NCBI GenBank assembly: GCA_013360395.1
Contig: JABWBQ010000019.1
Span: 1-64,000 of the forward strand
Origin: Flavobacteriales bacterium
Lineage (GTDB): Bacteria; Bacteroidota; Bacteroidia; Flavobacteriales_F; PHOS-HE28
DNA length: 64,000 bases
Direction of reading: 5' to 3'
The translations under genes were made by a program, and so were the position numbers. Within the stretch, counting starts at the first letter, position 1. Each line of letters opens with the position of its first letter. The notes beneath the pieces were generated by a model that saw only the letters and a list, made by a program, of their open reading frames with translations, did no database searches and was not told the origin of the DNA. Of this stretch, positions 40,272 through 48,610 are shown piece after piece.

Positions 40272-41756
40272 ATGAAAGCCCTGCTCCGCACCGCCATCGC
40301 CCTGCTCCTCCCCCTGCCGCTGACCGCTCCGGCGCAATCCACTGGCGGCGGTGATGACCGCAAGGTGCGCATCGAGATCACCACCACCGAGGATGGCCGC
40401 ACCACCCGCGTGGAACGGGAGTACGACCTGACGGATGAAGGCTCCCTGCAGGAGGCCCTGCGGGAACTCGGCGTGCTCGAGGAACTGGGCACCATCGGCG
40501 CCGACGAGAACCTGATCATCGACCTGCGCCGCCTGCGCGACGGCGGTGCCCTCAAGGACATGAGCCTGGCCTTCGCCATGGCGGAGGATGGACCGCACCA
40601 CCCGCCGCACGGCTACCTCGGTGCCTACCTCGGCCTGTACAACACGCCCCAGGAGGGCAAGGGCCGCAAGGGTGCGGACCTGAAGGGGATCGTGCTGACC
40701 AAGGTGATCGAGGACGGGCCCGCCCACACGGCCGGGCTGCAGGATGGCGATGTCGTGGTGGCCATCGACGGGGATCCGGTCGGTTCCCTGGGTGCCTTCA
40801 CGGAGCGGATCCAAGGCCACCGGCCCGGCGACGTGGCGACGCTCACCATCGTGCGCGGCGGCAAGCGGATGGAACGCCCCGTGACCTTGGGACAACGGCC
40901 GGGCGGCCCCGAGGACCAGGACTTCGACTTCGACTTCGACTTCGACCAGGACCTCGACCTGTTCATGGACGAGCCGCTGACCGGCTTCCGCATGGGCCCG
41001 CGCGCCTTCCTGGGCGTGAACGGCGAGGATGGGCCGGGGACCGCGGGTGAAGGTGCCTACATCGGCTCGGTGGAGGACAGCACGGCCGCACAACGCATGG
41101 GCCTGAAGGCCGGCGACCGCATCGTGGCCATCAACGGCGATGCCGTTACCGATTTCGGCGATCTGGCCGGACGCATCGGCCGGATGGAGCCGGGGGACAC
41201 GGTGTGGTTGGAAGTGCTGCGCAACGGCGTCCGCGAGACCTTCACCGGCCCCTTGGGCGAACGCGCACCGCGCTTCTGGGCCATGCCGCCGGCGGCCCCC
41301 ATGGAGCCCCGCTCCGGCGAGGACCACGCGGCGATGCGGCAGGAGATGGAACAGCTGCGCCGGGAGATGGAGGAACTGCGCCGCACCATGCGCAGCGACA
41401 TCCTGCGCGAAATGCACGTGGAGGTGGCCGCAGTGGATGTGACCCCGCAGGAGCGTGAATTGCTGCGCGGCAAAGGCGTCCACGGTCTGGATGACAGCCC
41501 CGCGCTGGGCGACCTGCGCTGCTTTCCCAACCCGAACAACGGCTTCTTCCGCCTCCAGTTCGAGGTGGCAGACCGCGGCGACCTGGGCGTGGACGTGCAT
41601 GACGCCCAAGGCGATCGCATCTACCACGAGGTGGTCTCCGGCTTCAAGGGCCGCTACGAACGCACGCTCGACCTGAGCGACCGCCCGGACGGCACCTACT
41701 ACCTGGTGATCTCCCACGCGGGCAGGACGCTGGCACGCAAGCTGATCAAGCAGTAG
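40272..41756 (+). CDS. Secreted two-PDZ-domain protein with T9SS sorting domain
   Basis: A 494-residue secreted protein. A signal peptide (to about residue 22) is followed by an acidic region, then two PDZ domains: GYLGAYLGLYNTPQ with GLQDGDVVVAIDGDPV, and AFLGVNGEDGPG with GLKAGDRIVAINGDAV. A run of alternating Asp and Phe separates them. A charged helical segment (MRQEMEQLRREMEELRRTMR) precedes the T9SS type A domain starting CFPNPNNGFFRLQF. No protease domain is present, so it probably binds peptides or acts as a scaffold at the cell surface. Confidence 0.85.
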   Translation: MKALLRTAIALLLPLPLTAPAQSTGGGDDRKVRIEITTTEDGRTTRVEREYDLTDEGSLQEALRELGVLEELGTIGADENLIIDLRRLRDGGALKDMSLAFAMAEDGPHHPPHGYLGAYLGLYNTPQEGKGRKGADLKGIVLTKVIEDGPAHTAGLQDGDVVVAIDGDPVGSLGAFTERIQGHRPGDVATLTIVRGGKRMERPVTLGQRPGGPEDQDFDFDFDFDQDLDLFMDEPLTGFRMGPRAFLGVNGEDGPGTAGEGAYIGSVEDSTAAQRMGLKAGDRIVAINGDAVTDFGDLAGRIGRMEPGDTVWLEVLRNGVRETFTGPLGERAPRFWAMPPAAPMEPRSGEDHAAMRQEMEQLRREMEELRRTMRSDILREMHVEVAAVDVTPQERELLRGKGVHGLDDSPALGDLRCFPNPNNGFFRLQFEVADRGDLGVDVHDAQGDRIYHEVVSGFKGRYERTLDLSDRPDGTYYLVISHAGRTLARKLIKQ

Positions 41757-41787
41757 GAACGCACGTACGCGTGTTTACCTTGCCGGC

Positions 41788-42171
41788 ATGAACGCCCTCA
41801 TCCGGCTCATCATCACCACCATCGCGGTGTTGATCTGCGACCTGTTGCTCGACGGGGTGAGCCTGGGCGACCTGGGCGAGACCCGGGGCGTGCTCACCGC
41901 CCTGCTCACCGCCGCCGTGCTCGGCCTGCTGAACGCCTTCCTGCGGCCGCTGTTGATCCTGTTCACCCTGCCGGTCACCGTGGTCACCCTGGGCCTCTTC
42001 CTGCTGGTGATCAACGCGGCCGTGGTGCTGCTGGCGGCCGAGCTGGTACCGGGCTTCGTGGTGCGCAACTTCTGGTGGGCACTAGGCTTCAGCCTCCTGC
42101 TGTCGGCGGTGGAGAGCTTTCTGAACGCGCTCGACCGGGGGCCCCGGCGGCCGCGCACCGAGCACCCGTGA
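41788..42171 (+). CDS. Phage holin family 4-like membrane protein (DUF360)
   Basis: A 127-residue protein with four hydrophobic segments; the stretch LLNAFLRPLLILFTLPVTVVTLGLF is typical of this family, whose name is historical. Homologues are chromosomal in most bacteria and no lysis genes are nearby, so a phage role is unlikely. The box TACCTTGC ends 4 nt before the ATG. Confidence 0.8.
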   Translation: MNALIRLIITTIAVLICDLLLDGVSLGDLGETRGVLTALLTAAVLGLLNAFLRPLLILFTLPVTVVTLGLFLLVINAAVVLLAAELVPGFVVRNFWWALGFSLLLSAVESFLNALDRGPRRPRTEHP

Positions 42172-42196
42172 TCCGGGTCCCGCCAGGCAGGCGTGC

Positions 42197-42997
42197 TCAG
42201 TTGTCGCCGTCCAGCAACCCGCCCAGCCCGCCCAGGATGGACCCTTCCTCACGGCGGCGCCCACCGGCACGCGGCGCAGCGGCCACGATGTTGTCCGCCA
42301 ATCGGCTGAACGGCAGGCTCTGCAGCCACACATGGCCCGGTCCGCGCAGGGTGACGAAGAAGAGACCCTCGCCACCGAACAGCGTGTTCTTGATGCCGCC
42401 CACGAACTGGATGTCGTAGTCGATGCCGTAGGTCATGGCCACCAGGCAGCCGGTGTCCACCCGCAGCAGTTCCCCGGGTGCCAGCTGGCGCTCCACCACC
42501 GTGCCCCCGGCGTGGATGTACACCTGGCCGTCGCCCTCCAGTTTCTGCATGATGAAACCTTCACCCCCGAAAAGCCCGGTGCCCAGCTTGCGCTGGAACT
42601 CGATGCCCACCGAAACGCCCTTCGCCGCGCACAGGAAGGAATCCTTCTGGCAGATGAGCCGCTGGCCATGCTGGCGCAGGTCCATGGGCAGGATCTTGCC
42701 GGGATACGGCGCGGCGAACCACACGGTACGGCGCACCGTGGCCTCGTTGGTGTAGGCCGTCATGAACAGGCTCTCCCCCGTGAGCACCCGCTTGCCGGCG
42801 CCCCACAGTTTGCCCATGAAACTCTGTTCCTGGCCGTTGCCGTCGCCGAAGATGGTCTGCATGCGCACCCCGTCGTCCATCATCATCAGGCTGCCCGCTT
42901 CGGCGATCACACTTTCCTGCGGGTCCAGCGTGATCTCCACGCATTGCATGTCATCCCCTACGATCCGGTGGTCGATCTCGTGCGCCTTGCGGTCCAT
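42197..42997 (-). CDS. AIM24 / TIGR00266 family protein
   Basis: A 266-residue beta-rich protein of the AIM24 family, marked by DPQESVIAEAGSLMMMDDGV near the N-terminus, GGEGFIMQKLEGDGQVYIHAGG in the middle, and GGIKNTLFGGEGLFFVTLRGPG later. The family has a double-stranded beta-helix or tubby-like fold; its bacterial role is unknown. The C-terminus ends in a Gly-rich tail (GSILGGLGGLLDGDN). A TACTTTTG box lies 20 nt before the ATG at 42997. It is convergent with the holin-like gene. Confidence 0.85.
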   Translation of the reverse strand: MDRKAHEIDHRIVGDDMQCVEITLDPQESVIAEAGSLMMMDDGVRMQTIFGDGNGQEQSFMGKLWGAGKRVLTGESLFMTAYTNEATVRRTVWFAAPYPGKILPMDLRQHGQRLICQKDSFLCAAKGVSVGIEFQRKLGTGLFGGEGFIMQKLEGDGQVYIHAGGTVVERQLAPGELLRVDTGCLVAMTYGIDYDIQFVGGIKNTLFGGEGLFFVTLRGPGHVWLQSLPFSRLADNIVAAAPRAGGRRREEGSILGGLGGLLDGDN

Positions 42998-43017
42998 GGT
43001 CGGTCTGAATGTGCCGC

Positions 43018-43025
43018 CAAAAGTA
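43018..43025 (-). promoter_or_regulatory. Promoter -7 box of the AIM24 gene
   Basis: TACTTTTG on the minus strand is an exact match to TAnnTTTG, 20 nt before the ATG at 42997. Confidence 0.5.
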
Positions 43026-43143
43026 GCGCCGTCGCCGGGTGCGCCCTTCGGGATCACACCAGCGGTGGCCGTCCGGGACGGAGAGCCGACGCAAGACCTG
43101 CGACGGGCGGGCCGTACCTTGGCCGCTCCACCGCCGCACCCGG

Positions 43144-45249
43144 ATGCCCGCCACCCAGACCCGATCCGCACCCGCTCCCATCGCCACCGGAACACTGCTC
43201 CGTGCCTGGGAGCTGATGTGCACGGCCAAGGCGATGACCGAGCTGTACGAGGAACATTTCAAGCTCACCAGCAAATACGTGCATGCCACCAGCCGCGGCC
43301 ATGAAGCCATCCAGCTGGCCCTGGGCATGCAGCTCAAACCGCAGGACTTCGTGGCCCCCTACTACCGCGACGACAGCATCCTGCTGGGCATCGGGATGGA
43401 GCCGTACGAGCTGATGCTGCAGCTGCTGGCCAAGCGCGACGACCCGTTCAGCGGGGGGCGCACCTACTACGGTCACCCGAGCCTGCGCCGCCATGGCATG
43501 CCGCGCATCCCGCACCAGAGCAGCGCCACCGGCATGCAGGCCATCCCCACCACCGGCATCGCCCTCGGCCTGTGGTACAAGGAACGGGCGGGGTTGCCGC
43601 ATGACATGAACGGTGGGTCGGGCGACGAACCGCCGGTGGTGGTCTGCTCCTTCGGCGACGCCTCGATCACCGAGGGCGAGGTGTCCGAAGCGTTCCAGAT
43701 GGCCGTGCTGCGCAAGCTGCCCATCATCTACCTGGTGCAGGACAACGGCTGGGACATCAGCGCCAGCGCCGCCGAGATACGCGTGGGCGATGCGCCCGAT
43801 TATGCCAAGGGCTTCCCCGGCCTGGAGGTGCGCAGCATCGACGGCACCGACTTTCCGACCTGCCACGCCACGCTGGAGGAAGTGATCGCCACGGTGCGCC
43901 GCGAGCGCCGCCCCTTCCTGGTGCATGCCCGGGTGCCCCTGCTGAACCATCACACCAGCGGGGTGCGCATGGAGTTCTACCGGAGCCCCGAGGACCTGGC
44001 CGAACACCGCCGCCGCGACCCGCACCCGCGCTTCCTGCAACAGCTGCTCGACCGGCGGATCCAGCTCGACGGCCTGCGCCAGCTGGAGCAACAGGCCAAG
44101 GCCCGGGTGAAGGCCGACTTCGAGCGTGCCTGTGCCGCACCCGATCCCGCGCCCGAGGACCTGCACACCCACGCCTTCGCCCCCACCCCCGTGACCGAGG
44201 AGCGTGGCGTGCGTACCCCGCCGGACCGCGAACGCACGGTGATGGTGGACTGCGCCCTGTTCGCCATCCGCGAGCTGATGCGCCAGGACCCGCACTGCCT
44301 GCTCTACGGCCAGGACGTCGGCGCCCGCCTGGGCGGCGTGTTCCGCGAGGCGGCCACGCTGGCCAAGGACTTCGGCGACCACCGCGTGTTCAACACCCCC
44401 ATCCAGGAGGCCTTCATCATCGGCAGCACCGTGGGCATGAGCGCGGCCGGGCTGAAGCCCATCGTCGAGGTGCAGTTCGCCGATTACATCTGGCCGGGGC
44501 TCAACCAGCTCTTCACCGAGGTGGCGCGCAGCTGCTTCCTCACCGTGGGCAAGTGGCCCGTGAGCTGCATCATCCGCGTGCCCATCGGCGCCTACGGCAG
44601 CGGCGGCCCCTACCACAGCAGCAGCGTGGAGAGCGTGCTCTGCAACATCAAGGGCATCAAGGTGGCCTACCCCAGCACCGGCGCCGACCTCAAGGGTCTG
44701 ATGAAGGCGGCCTACCACGATCCCAACCCCGTGGTGATGCTGGAGCACAAGGGCCTCTACTGGAGCAAGATCCCCGGTACCGAGGACGCCCGCAGTGTGG
44801 AGCCGGACGAGGACTACATCCTGCCTTTCGGCAAGGCCCGCATCGTGCTCGAGGCCGATCCGCAGGCCATCGCCGACGGCACCGCCGCCGTGGTGGTCAC
44901 CTACGGCATGGGAGTGTACTGGGCCAAGGCCGCCACCAAGGATCACCCCGGCCGTGTGACCGTGGTGGACCTGCGCACCCTGGTCCCCCTGGACGAGGAC
45001 ACGGTGATGGCCCAGGTGCGCGCGCACGGCCGCTGCCTGGTGGTCACCGAGGAACAGGTCACCAACAGCTTCGCCCAGGCCCTGGCCGCGCGCATCGGAG
45101 AGCAGTGCTTCCAGGCCCTGGACGCTCCGGTGCGCACCCTGGGTTCGGCGGACATGCCGGCCATTCCGTTGAACAGCACGCTCGAAGCCACGATGGTGCC
45201 CAGTGCGGCGAAGGTGGCCGCGGCCCTGGACGAGTTGCTCGCCTACTGA
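43144..45249 (+). CDS. Branched-chain 2-oxoacid dehydrogenase E1, fused alpha and beta
   Basis: A 701-residue thiamine-diphosphate enzyme combining the two E1 subunits of a 2-oxoacid dehydrogenase. The alpha part (to about 340) has the cofactor motif FGDASITEGEV (170-180) ending with Asn201 in VQDNGWD. The beta part (from about 370) begins RERTVMVDCALFAIRELM and has GAYGSGGPYHSSSVE. It decarboxylates 2-oxoacids and acylates the lipoyl group of E2. Substrates are most likely the branched-chain oxoacids used for branched fatty acids and Leu/Val/Ile breakdown. No E2 or E3 gene is nearby. TACCTTGG at 43115-43122 is a likely promoter box. Confidence 0.9.
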   Translation: MPATQTRSAPAPIATGTLLRAWELMCTAKAMTELYEEHFKLTSKYVHATSRGHEAIQLALGMQLKPQDFVAPYYRDDSILLGIGMEPYELMLQLLAKRDDPFSGGRTYYGHPSLRRHGMPRIPHQSSATGMQAIPTTGIALGLWYKERAGLPHDMNGGSGDEPPVVVCSFGDASITEGEVSEAFQMAVLRKLPIIYLVQDNGWDISASAAEIRVGDAPDYAKGFPGLEVRSIDGTDFPTCHATLEEVIATVRRERRPFLVHARVPLLNHHTSGVRMEFYRSPEDLAEHRRRDPHPRFLQQLLDRRIQLDGLRQLEQQAKARVKADFERACAAPDPAPEDLHTHAFAPTPVTEERGVRTPPDRERTVMVDCALFAIRELMRQDPHCLLYGQDVGARLGGVFREAATLAKDFGDHRVFNTPIQEAFIIGSTVGMSAAGLKPIVEVQFADYIWPGLNQLFTEVARSCFLTVGKWPVSCIIRVPIGAYGSGGPYHSSSVESVLCNIKGIKVAYPSTGADLKGLMKAAYHDPNPVVMLEHKGLYWSKIPGTEDARSVEPDEDYILPFGKARIVLEADPQAIADGTAAVVVTYGMGVYWAKAATKDHPGRVTVVDLRTLVPLDEDTVMAQVRAHGRCLVVTEEQVTNSFAQALAARIGEQCFQALDAPVRTLGSADMPAIPLNSTLEATMVPSAAKVAAALDELLAY

Positions 45250-45250
45250 C

Positions 45251-45883
45251 GTGGAAGAGCATTTCATCCGGGTGGGGCGTACGGCCCGCTACCATCAGCT
45301 CGGCGATCCCCGCACCGCGCCCCGGCTCTGGGTGGTGGTGCACGGCTACGGCCAGCTCGCGCGCTACTTCCTCAACGCCTTCGCACCCGTGGCCGGCCCC
45401 GATGCCGTCGTGGCCCCCGAGGGGCTGAACCGGTTCTACCTCGATGCGGCCCATCAACGCGTGGGCGCCACCTGGATGACCCGGGAGGACCGTGAGCACG
45501 AGATCCAGGACCACGTGCGGTACCTGGACACGCTGGTGGACCTGCTACAGCCCACGGCCGGGCACCGGCCGCTGCACGTCCTGGGCTTCTCGCAAGGTGT
45601 GGCCACCGTGGTCCGCTGGCTCGTGCACGGCACGCATCACCCGCGGCAGGCCGTGCTCTGGGGCGGGAGCCTGCCGCCGGAGCTGAAGCGCGAGGACCTC
45701 GCCAGGGCCTTCGCCGGCTGCAACGTGGACCTGGTGCACGGGGAGCAGGACCATTTGGTACCGCAGGCACAGTGGGAACAGGGTGCGGAACGCCTCACAG
45801 CCGCCGGCATCGCGGTGCGGCGCCACCTGTTCCAAGGCGGCCATATCCTGGACCCGGTGGTACTGCGCCGCTGTTTCGGCTGA
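45251..45883 (+). CDS. Alpha/beta hydrolase (carboxylesterase/phospholipase type)
   Basis: A 210-residue small serine hydrolase. WVVVHGYGQLARYF gives the oxyanion region, HVLGFSQGVATVVRW the nucleophile elbow GFSQG, DLVHGEQDHLVPQAQW the acid residue and FQGGHILD the catalytic His. It starts with GTG one base after the stop of the dehydrogenase gene and is probably cotranscribed with it. A thioesterase or esterase role related to acyl-CoA metabolism is possible but not shown. Confidence 0.85.
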   Translation: MEEHFIRVGRTARYHQLGDPRTAPRLWVVVHGYGQLARYFLNAFAPVAGPDAVVAPEGLNRFYLDAAHQRVGATWMTREDREHEIQDHVRYLDTLVDLLQPTAGHRPLHVLGFSQGVATVVRWLVHGTHHPRQAVLWGGSLPPELKREDLARAFAGCNVDLVHGEQDHLVPQAQWEQGAERLTAAGIAVRRHLFQGGHILDPVVLRRCFG

Positions 45884-47794
45884 TCAAAGGGTGACCGGGT
45901 CGCTCATCGGCTTCCAGTCCAGCAGGGCATCGATGGTGCGCACGGTCACCGAGTGGTAGTTGGGCCGCGCGTGCTGGTAGATGCTGCGCGCCATCGCCCG
46001 GCCTTTCTCGCTGGTCTGCAACGCTGCGAAGAGCGGCTCCACGAACTTCCGCCTTCCCACCTCGGTGAGGAAGGCATCCAGGCGTTCGTAGGCCGGCGGA
46101 TAGTCGTTGCGGACGCATTGTTCCAGCCAGGCGGCCACCACCTCCGCATTGCCCGAGCCGGTGAAGCCGAAGGCCCCGTCCAGGTCGGCCATGCGATCCC
46201 CGCTCAGGCTGTCCGGCAGATGCCGGATGAAGTGCATCCACTCGAAGGTGGTCCAGCCCGCCGTTCGCAGGTCCTTGGCGGGGGTGCCCGTGCGCCAGCG
46301 TTCGATCTCCACCTCCACCTTCAGGAACCGGTCGCTCACCGGGACCACCAGGTCCTTGGGGATGCCGGTGCCGTACACCCACGCCTGCACGTCCACCTGA
46401 ACGTTCAGGGGGCGCACCAGGTGTTCGTCCAGGTAGGCCAGGAACTCCTCGGTGGTGATGGCCTGGAAAGCGAACCGATCGAAGTAGGCGCGCAGGAAAG
46501 CGTCGAAGCGCTCGCGGCCCACGGCCTGTTCCAAACGGCGCAGGAAGGCGTACCCTTTCTCGTAGGCGATGTCGGTGACACCGTCGTCGGGGTCCCGGCC
46601 CGCCAGGTCCAGCTTCAACCGCGTGTCCGCGACCGCCCCGTCGGCGTCGAGCCGCTCCACCGTACGCTGCAGGTCCTGGTAGCCGAGCAGGGCCAGCATC
46701 CCGGCGTAGTCGGTCCCATAGAGCTTCTCGCAGATGCGCTTCTCGAAGTAGACGGTGAAGCCTTCATTGAGCCAGAAGTCGTTCCATGTGGCGTTGGTCA
46801 CGAGGTTGCCGCTCCAACTGTGGGCCAGCTCGTGGGCGATGAGGGCGGTGAGGGACCGGTCGCCGGCCAGGATGGTGGGCGTGGCGAAGGTGAGGCGTGG
46901 GTTCTCCATGCCGCCGAACGGGAAGCTGGGCGGCAGCACCAGCACATCGTACCGCTCCCACCGATAGGGGCCGTACAGCGCCTCGGCGGTCTCAACCATC
47001 CGCTCCATGTCGGCGAACTCCCAGGCCGAGCGTTCCACCAGCGCAGGTTCCGCATACACCCCGGTGCGTGGCCCGATGGGCCGGAAGGCGATGTCGCCCA
47101 CGGCCAGGGCCATCAGGTAGGCCGGGATCGGCTGGTCCATCCGGAACCTGTAGCGCCCGTCGGCCGCCCGCTGTTGGGGGTTCGCCGCGCTCATCACCGC
47201 CATCAGTTCGCTGGGCACACGCACCTCGGCCTCGTAGGTGAAACGGATGCCCGGACTGTCCTGGATCGGGATCCAGCTGCGAGTGAGGATCGCCTGCCCT
47301 TGGGTGAAGAGGAAGGGATGCCGACCGCCCTTGGTCTGCCCCGGGTTCAGCCACTGCAAGGCCCGGGCGGTGGGACCCGTGGCATACGCCACGCGCACCG
47401 TGTCCACGGTCCGGGGCAGTTCCACTTCCAAGGCCGCTCCCAGCTTGCCCGGTTCACCGAGCTTAAAAGGCAGCGGGCTGCCCTTCCCGTCGGTCACCGA
47501 ATCGATCCTCAGGCCGTCCGTATCCAGCATCAACCGCTCCCCATGGCCCGGAGCCAGTGCATAGCTCGCCGTGCCCGAGATCCGGCGCTCCCGCATGTCC
47601 ACGGCGATATCCAGGATCAGATGCTTGATGACGGCCTCGTTGGGCCGAGCGGCGCTGTGGATGTCCATGGTGGCGGCGTTCTTCGACATCATGCCCTCCT
47701 GTTGACCCGTGTCCCCACCCGGCCCGTCATGCGGCGTGCAATGCGAAAGCAGTAGGGCGAGGAGCGGTACAACCGGATGTGGGCGGGCGGGCAT
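45884..47794 (-). CDS. M1 family aminopeptidase (leukotriene A4 hydrolase-like)
   Basis: A 636-residue zinc aminopeptidase. The substrate-binding GMENP lies in FPFGGMENPRLTF near 295. The zinc motif is HELAHSWSGN from residue 321, with the third ligand in WLNEGFTVYFEKR. The C-terminal helical domain matches LTA4H-type enzymes. It starts with a signal (MPARPHPVVPLLALLLSHC) that may be a lipoprotein signal, though LSHC is not a canonical lipobox. It removes N-terminal amino acids from peptides, here probably in the periplasm. Its stop is adjacent to that of the convergent hydrolase gene. Confidence 0.9.
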   Translation of the reverse strand: MPARPHPVVPLLALLLSHCTPHDGPGGDTGQQEGMMSKNAATMDIHSAARPNEAVIKHLILDIAVDMRERRISGTASYALAPGHGERLMLDTDGLRIDSVTDGKGSPLPFKLGEPGKLGAALEVELPRTVDTVRVAYATGPTARALQWLNPGQTKGGRHPFLFTQGQAILTRSWIPIQDSPGIRFTYEAEVRVPSELMAVMSAANPQQRAADGRYRFRMDQPIPAYLMALAVGDIAFRPIGPRTGVYAEPALVERSAWEFADMERMVETAEALYGPYRWERYDVLVLPPSFPFGGMENPRLTFATPTILAGDRSLTALIAHELAHSWSGNLVTNATWNDFWLNEGFTVYFEKRICEKLYGTDYAGMLALLGYQDLQRTVERLDADGAVADTRLKLDLAGRDPDDGVTDIAYEKGYAFLRRLEQAVGRERFDAFLRAYFDRFAFQAITTEEFLAYLDEHLVRPLNVQVDVQAWVYGTGIPKDLVVPVSDRFLKVEVEIERWRTGTPAKDLRTAGWTTFEWMHFIRHLPDSLSGDRMADLDGAFGFTGSGNAEVVAAWLEQCVRNDYPPAYERLDAFLTEVGRRKFVEPLFAALQTSEKGRAMARSIYQHARPNYHSVTVRTIDALLDWKPMSDPVTL

Positions 47795-47873
47795 GTTCGT
47801 ATGGCGGTCGCGAATGTACCGTAACACCATACCGATCACACCGTTCCCTCGACACGGGTCGTCACAGCGGCCC

Positions 47874-48168
47874 GGCCGTATGCCCCACATAGTAGCGGTC
47901 CAGCGTAGCGGAGTACAGGATGTAGAACGTCGCCATGGCCACAAACGCAAAGGCCGCCCCAAGTGGGACGGCCTCCGTTCTGAGCGACCCTCCCGCCTCA
48001 GGCGGGATGCCCTACCGGGCGCCGCCCACCCATCGGCAGGTTCACGCGTGCGCTGCGTTCCGCCGCATCGGCCGTATGCCACACAGGATAACGGTCCTAC
48101 AAAGTTGGCTTCGGGATGTATGTGCCGCAAACGCAAAGGCCGCCCCAAGTGGGACGGCCTCCGTTCTG
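47874..48168. repeat. Imperfect duplication of the tRNA-Pro 3' flank
   Basis: In the 374-bp gap between the M1 gene and tRNA-Pro, about 100 bp occurs twice (47874-47982 and 48070-48168). The last 41 bp are identical (47942-47982 and 48128-48168). Each copy ends with hairpin AGGCCG-N12-CGGCCT followed, on the minus strand, by TTTGCGTTTG, a terminator. Only the second copy adjoins a tRNA. A third hairpin, CCCGCCTCAGGCGGG, lies at 47992-48006. I see no gene here. Confidence 0.75.
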
Positions 48169-48242
48169 TCGGGGTGACTGGATTCGAACCAGCGACCCCT
48201 TGCACCCCATGCAAGTGCGCTACCGGGCTGCGCTACACCCCG
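48169..48242 (-). tRNA. tRNA-Pro (GGG)
   Basis: On the minus strand the acceptor CGGGGTG pairs with CACCCCG, with discriminator A and no encoded CCA. The D-arm is GCGCAGCCCGGTAGCGC. The anticodon stem-loop CTTGCATGGGGTGCAAG gives anticodon GGG, and the T-arm is GCTGGTTCGAATCCAGT. A terminator hairpin follows at once. Confidence 0.95.
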
Positions 48243-48322
48243 AACGGGCCGCGAATATAGCGGTTCCATCCATTCCGATGGCCGCTGTCCCGCATCCAGG
48301 CCCCGTGCGAGCCAAGGTGCCT

Positions 48323-48424
48323 TTACAACTGCCCCAAGGAGACCAGCAAGGCAAAAGCCGTAAGGGCCAGATAGATGCCGAAGGTCAAAAGGCTCGTGTG
48401 GTGCTTGCGTAGAAAGGTGTTCAT
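48323..48424 (-). CDS. Possible small membrane peptide (33 aa)
   Basis: The frame from ATG 48424 encodes 33 residues: a basic N-terminus (MNTFLRKHHTS) and one hydrophobic helix (LLTFGIYLALTAFALLVSLG). A TAnnTTTG-like sequence (CACCTTTGG-type) lies about 20 nt upstream on the same strand. Size and topology suit a small membrane protein, but there is no family match that I know. Confidence 0.35.
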   Translation of the reverse strand: MNTFLRKHHTSLLTFGIYLALTAFALLVSLGQL

Positions 48425-48594
48425 AGCGGCTGCGGTCCTTGCCGCCAAAGGTCCGGAGATGGCGACCGCCCCACCGCACCTCATGGCCGCCGATCCTGCA
48501 AGGTTGTCCACAGGGTTGTTCACAAGGCCGGATACCGTTCATGGGATCCGCAGGACGTTCATGGAACCGGTCCGCCACCCGCATACCCCCCGGC

Positions 48595-48602
48595 TACTTT
48601 TG
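48595..48602 (+). promoter_or_regulatory. Promoter -7 box of the TonB receptor gene
   Basis: TACTTTTG, an exact TAnnTTTG match, ends 8 nt before the ATG at 48611, implying a very short leader. Confidence 0.55.
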
Positions 48603-48610
48603 CCCCCCGC

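Noticed and set aside
40918-40960. GAC/TTC triplet tract as a phase-variable repeat
   Set aside because: The run of alternating Asp-Phe codons is short and a multiple of three, so slippage would not shift the frame.
41788-42171. Prophage remnant suggested by a holin-like gene
   Set aside because: Holin family 4 proteins are common chromosomal genes and no other phage gene is near.
47795-48214. N-terminal extension of the M1 aminopeptidase
   Set aside because: It would run through tRNA-Pro and its duplicated terminator; the signal peptide starts cleanly at 47794.
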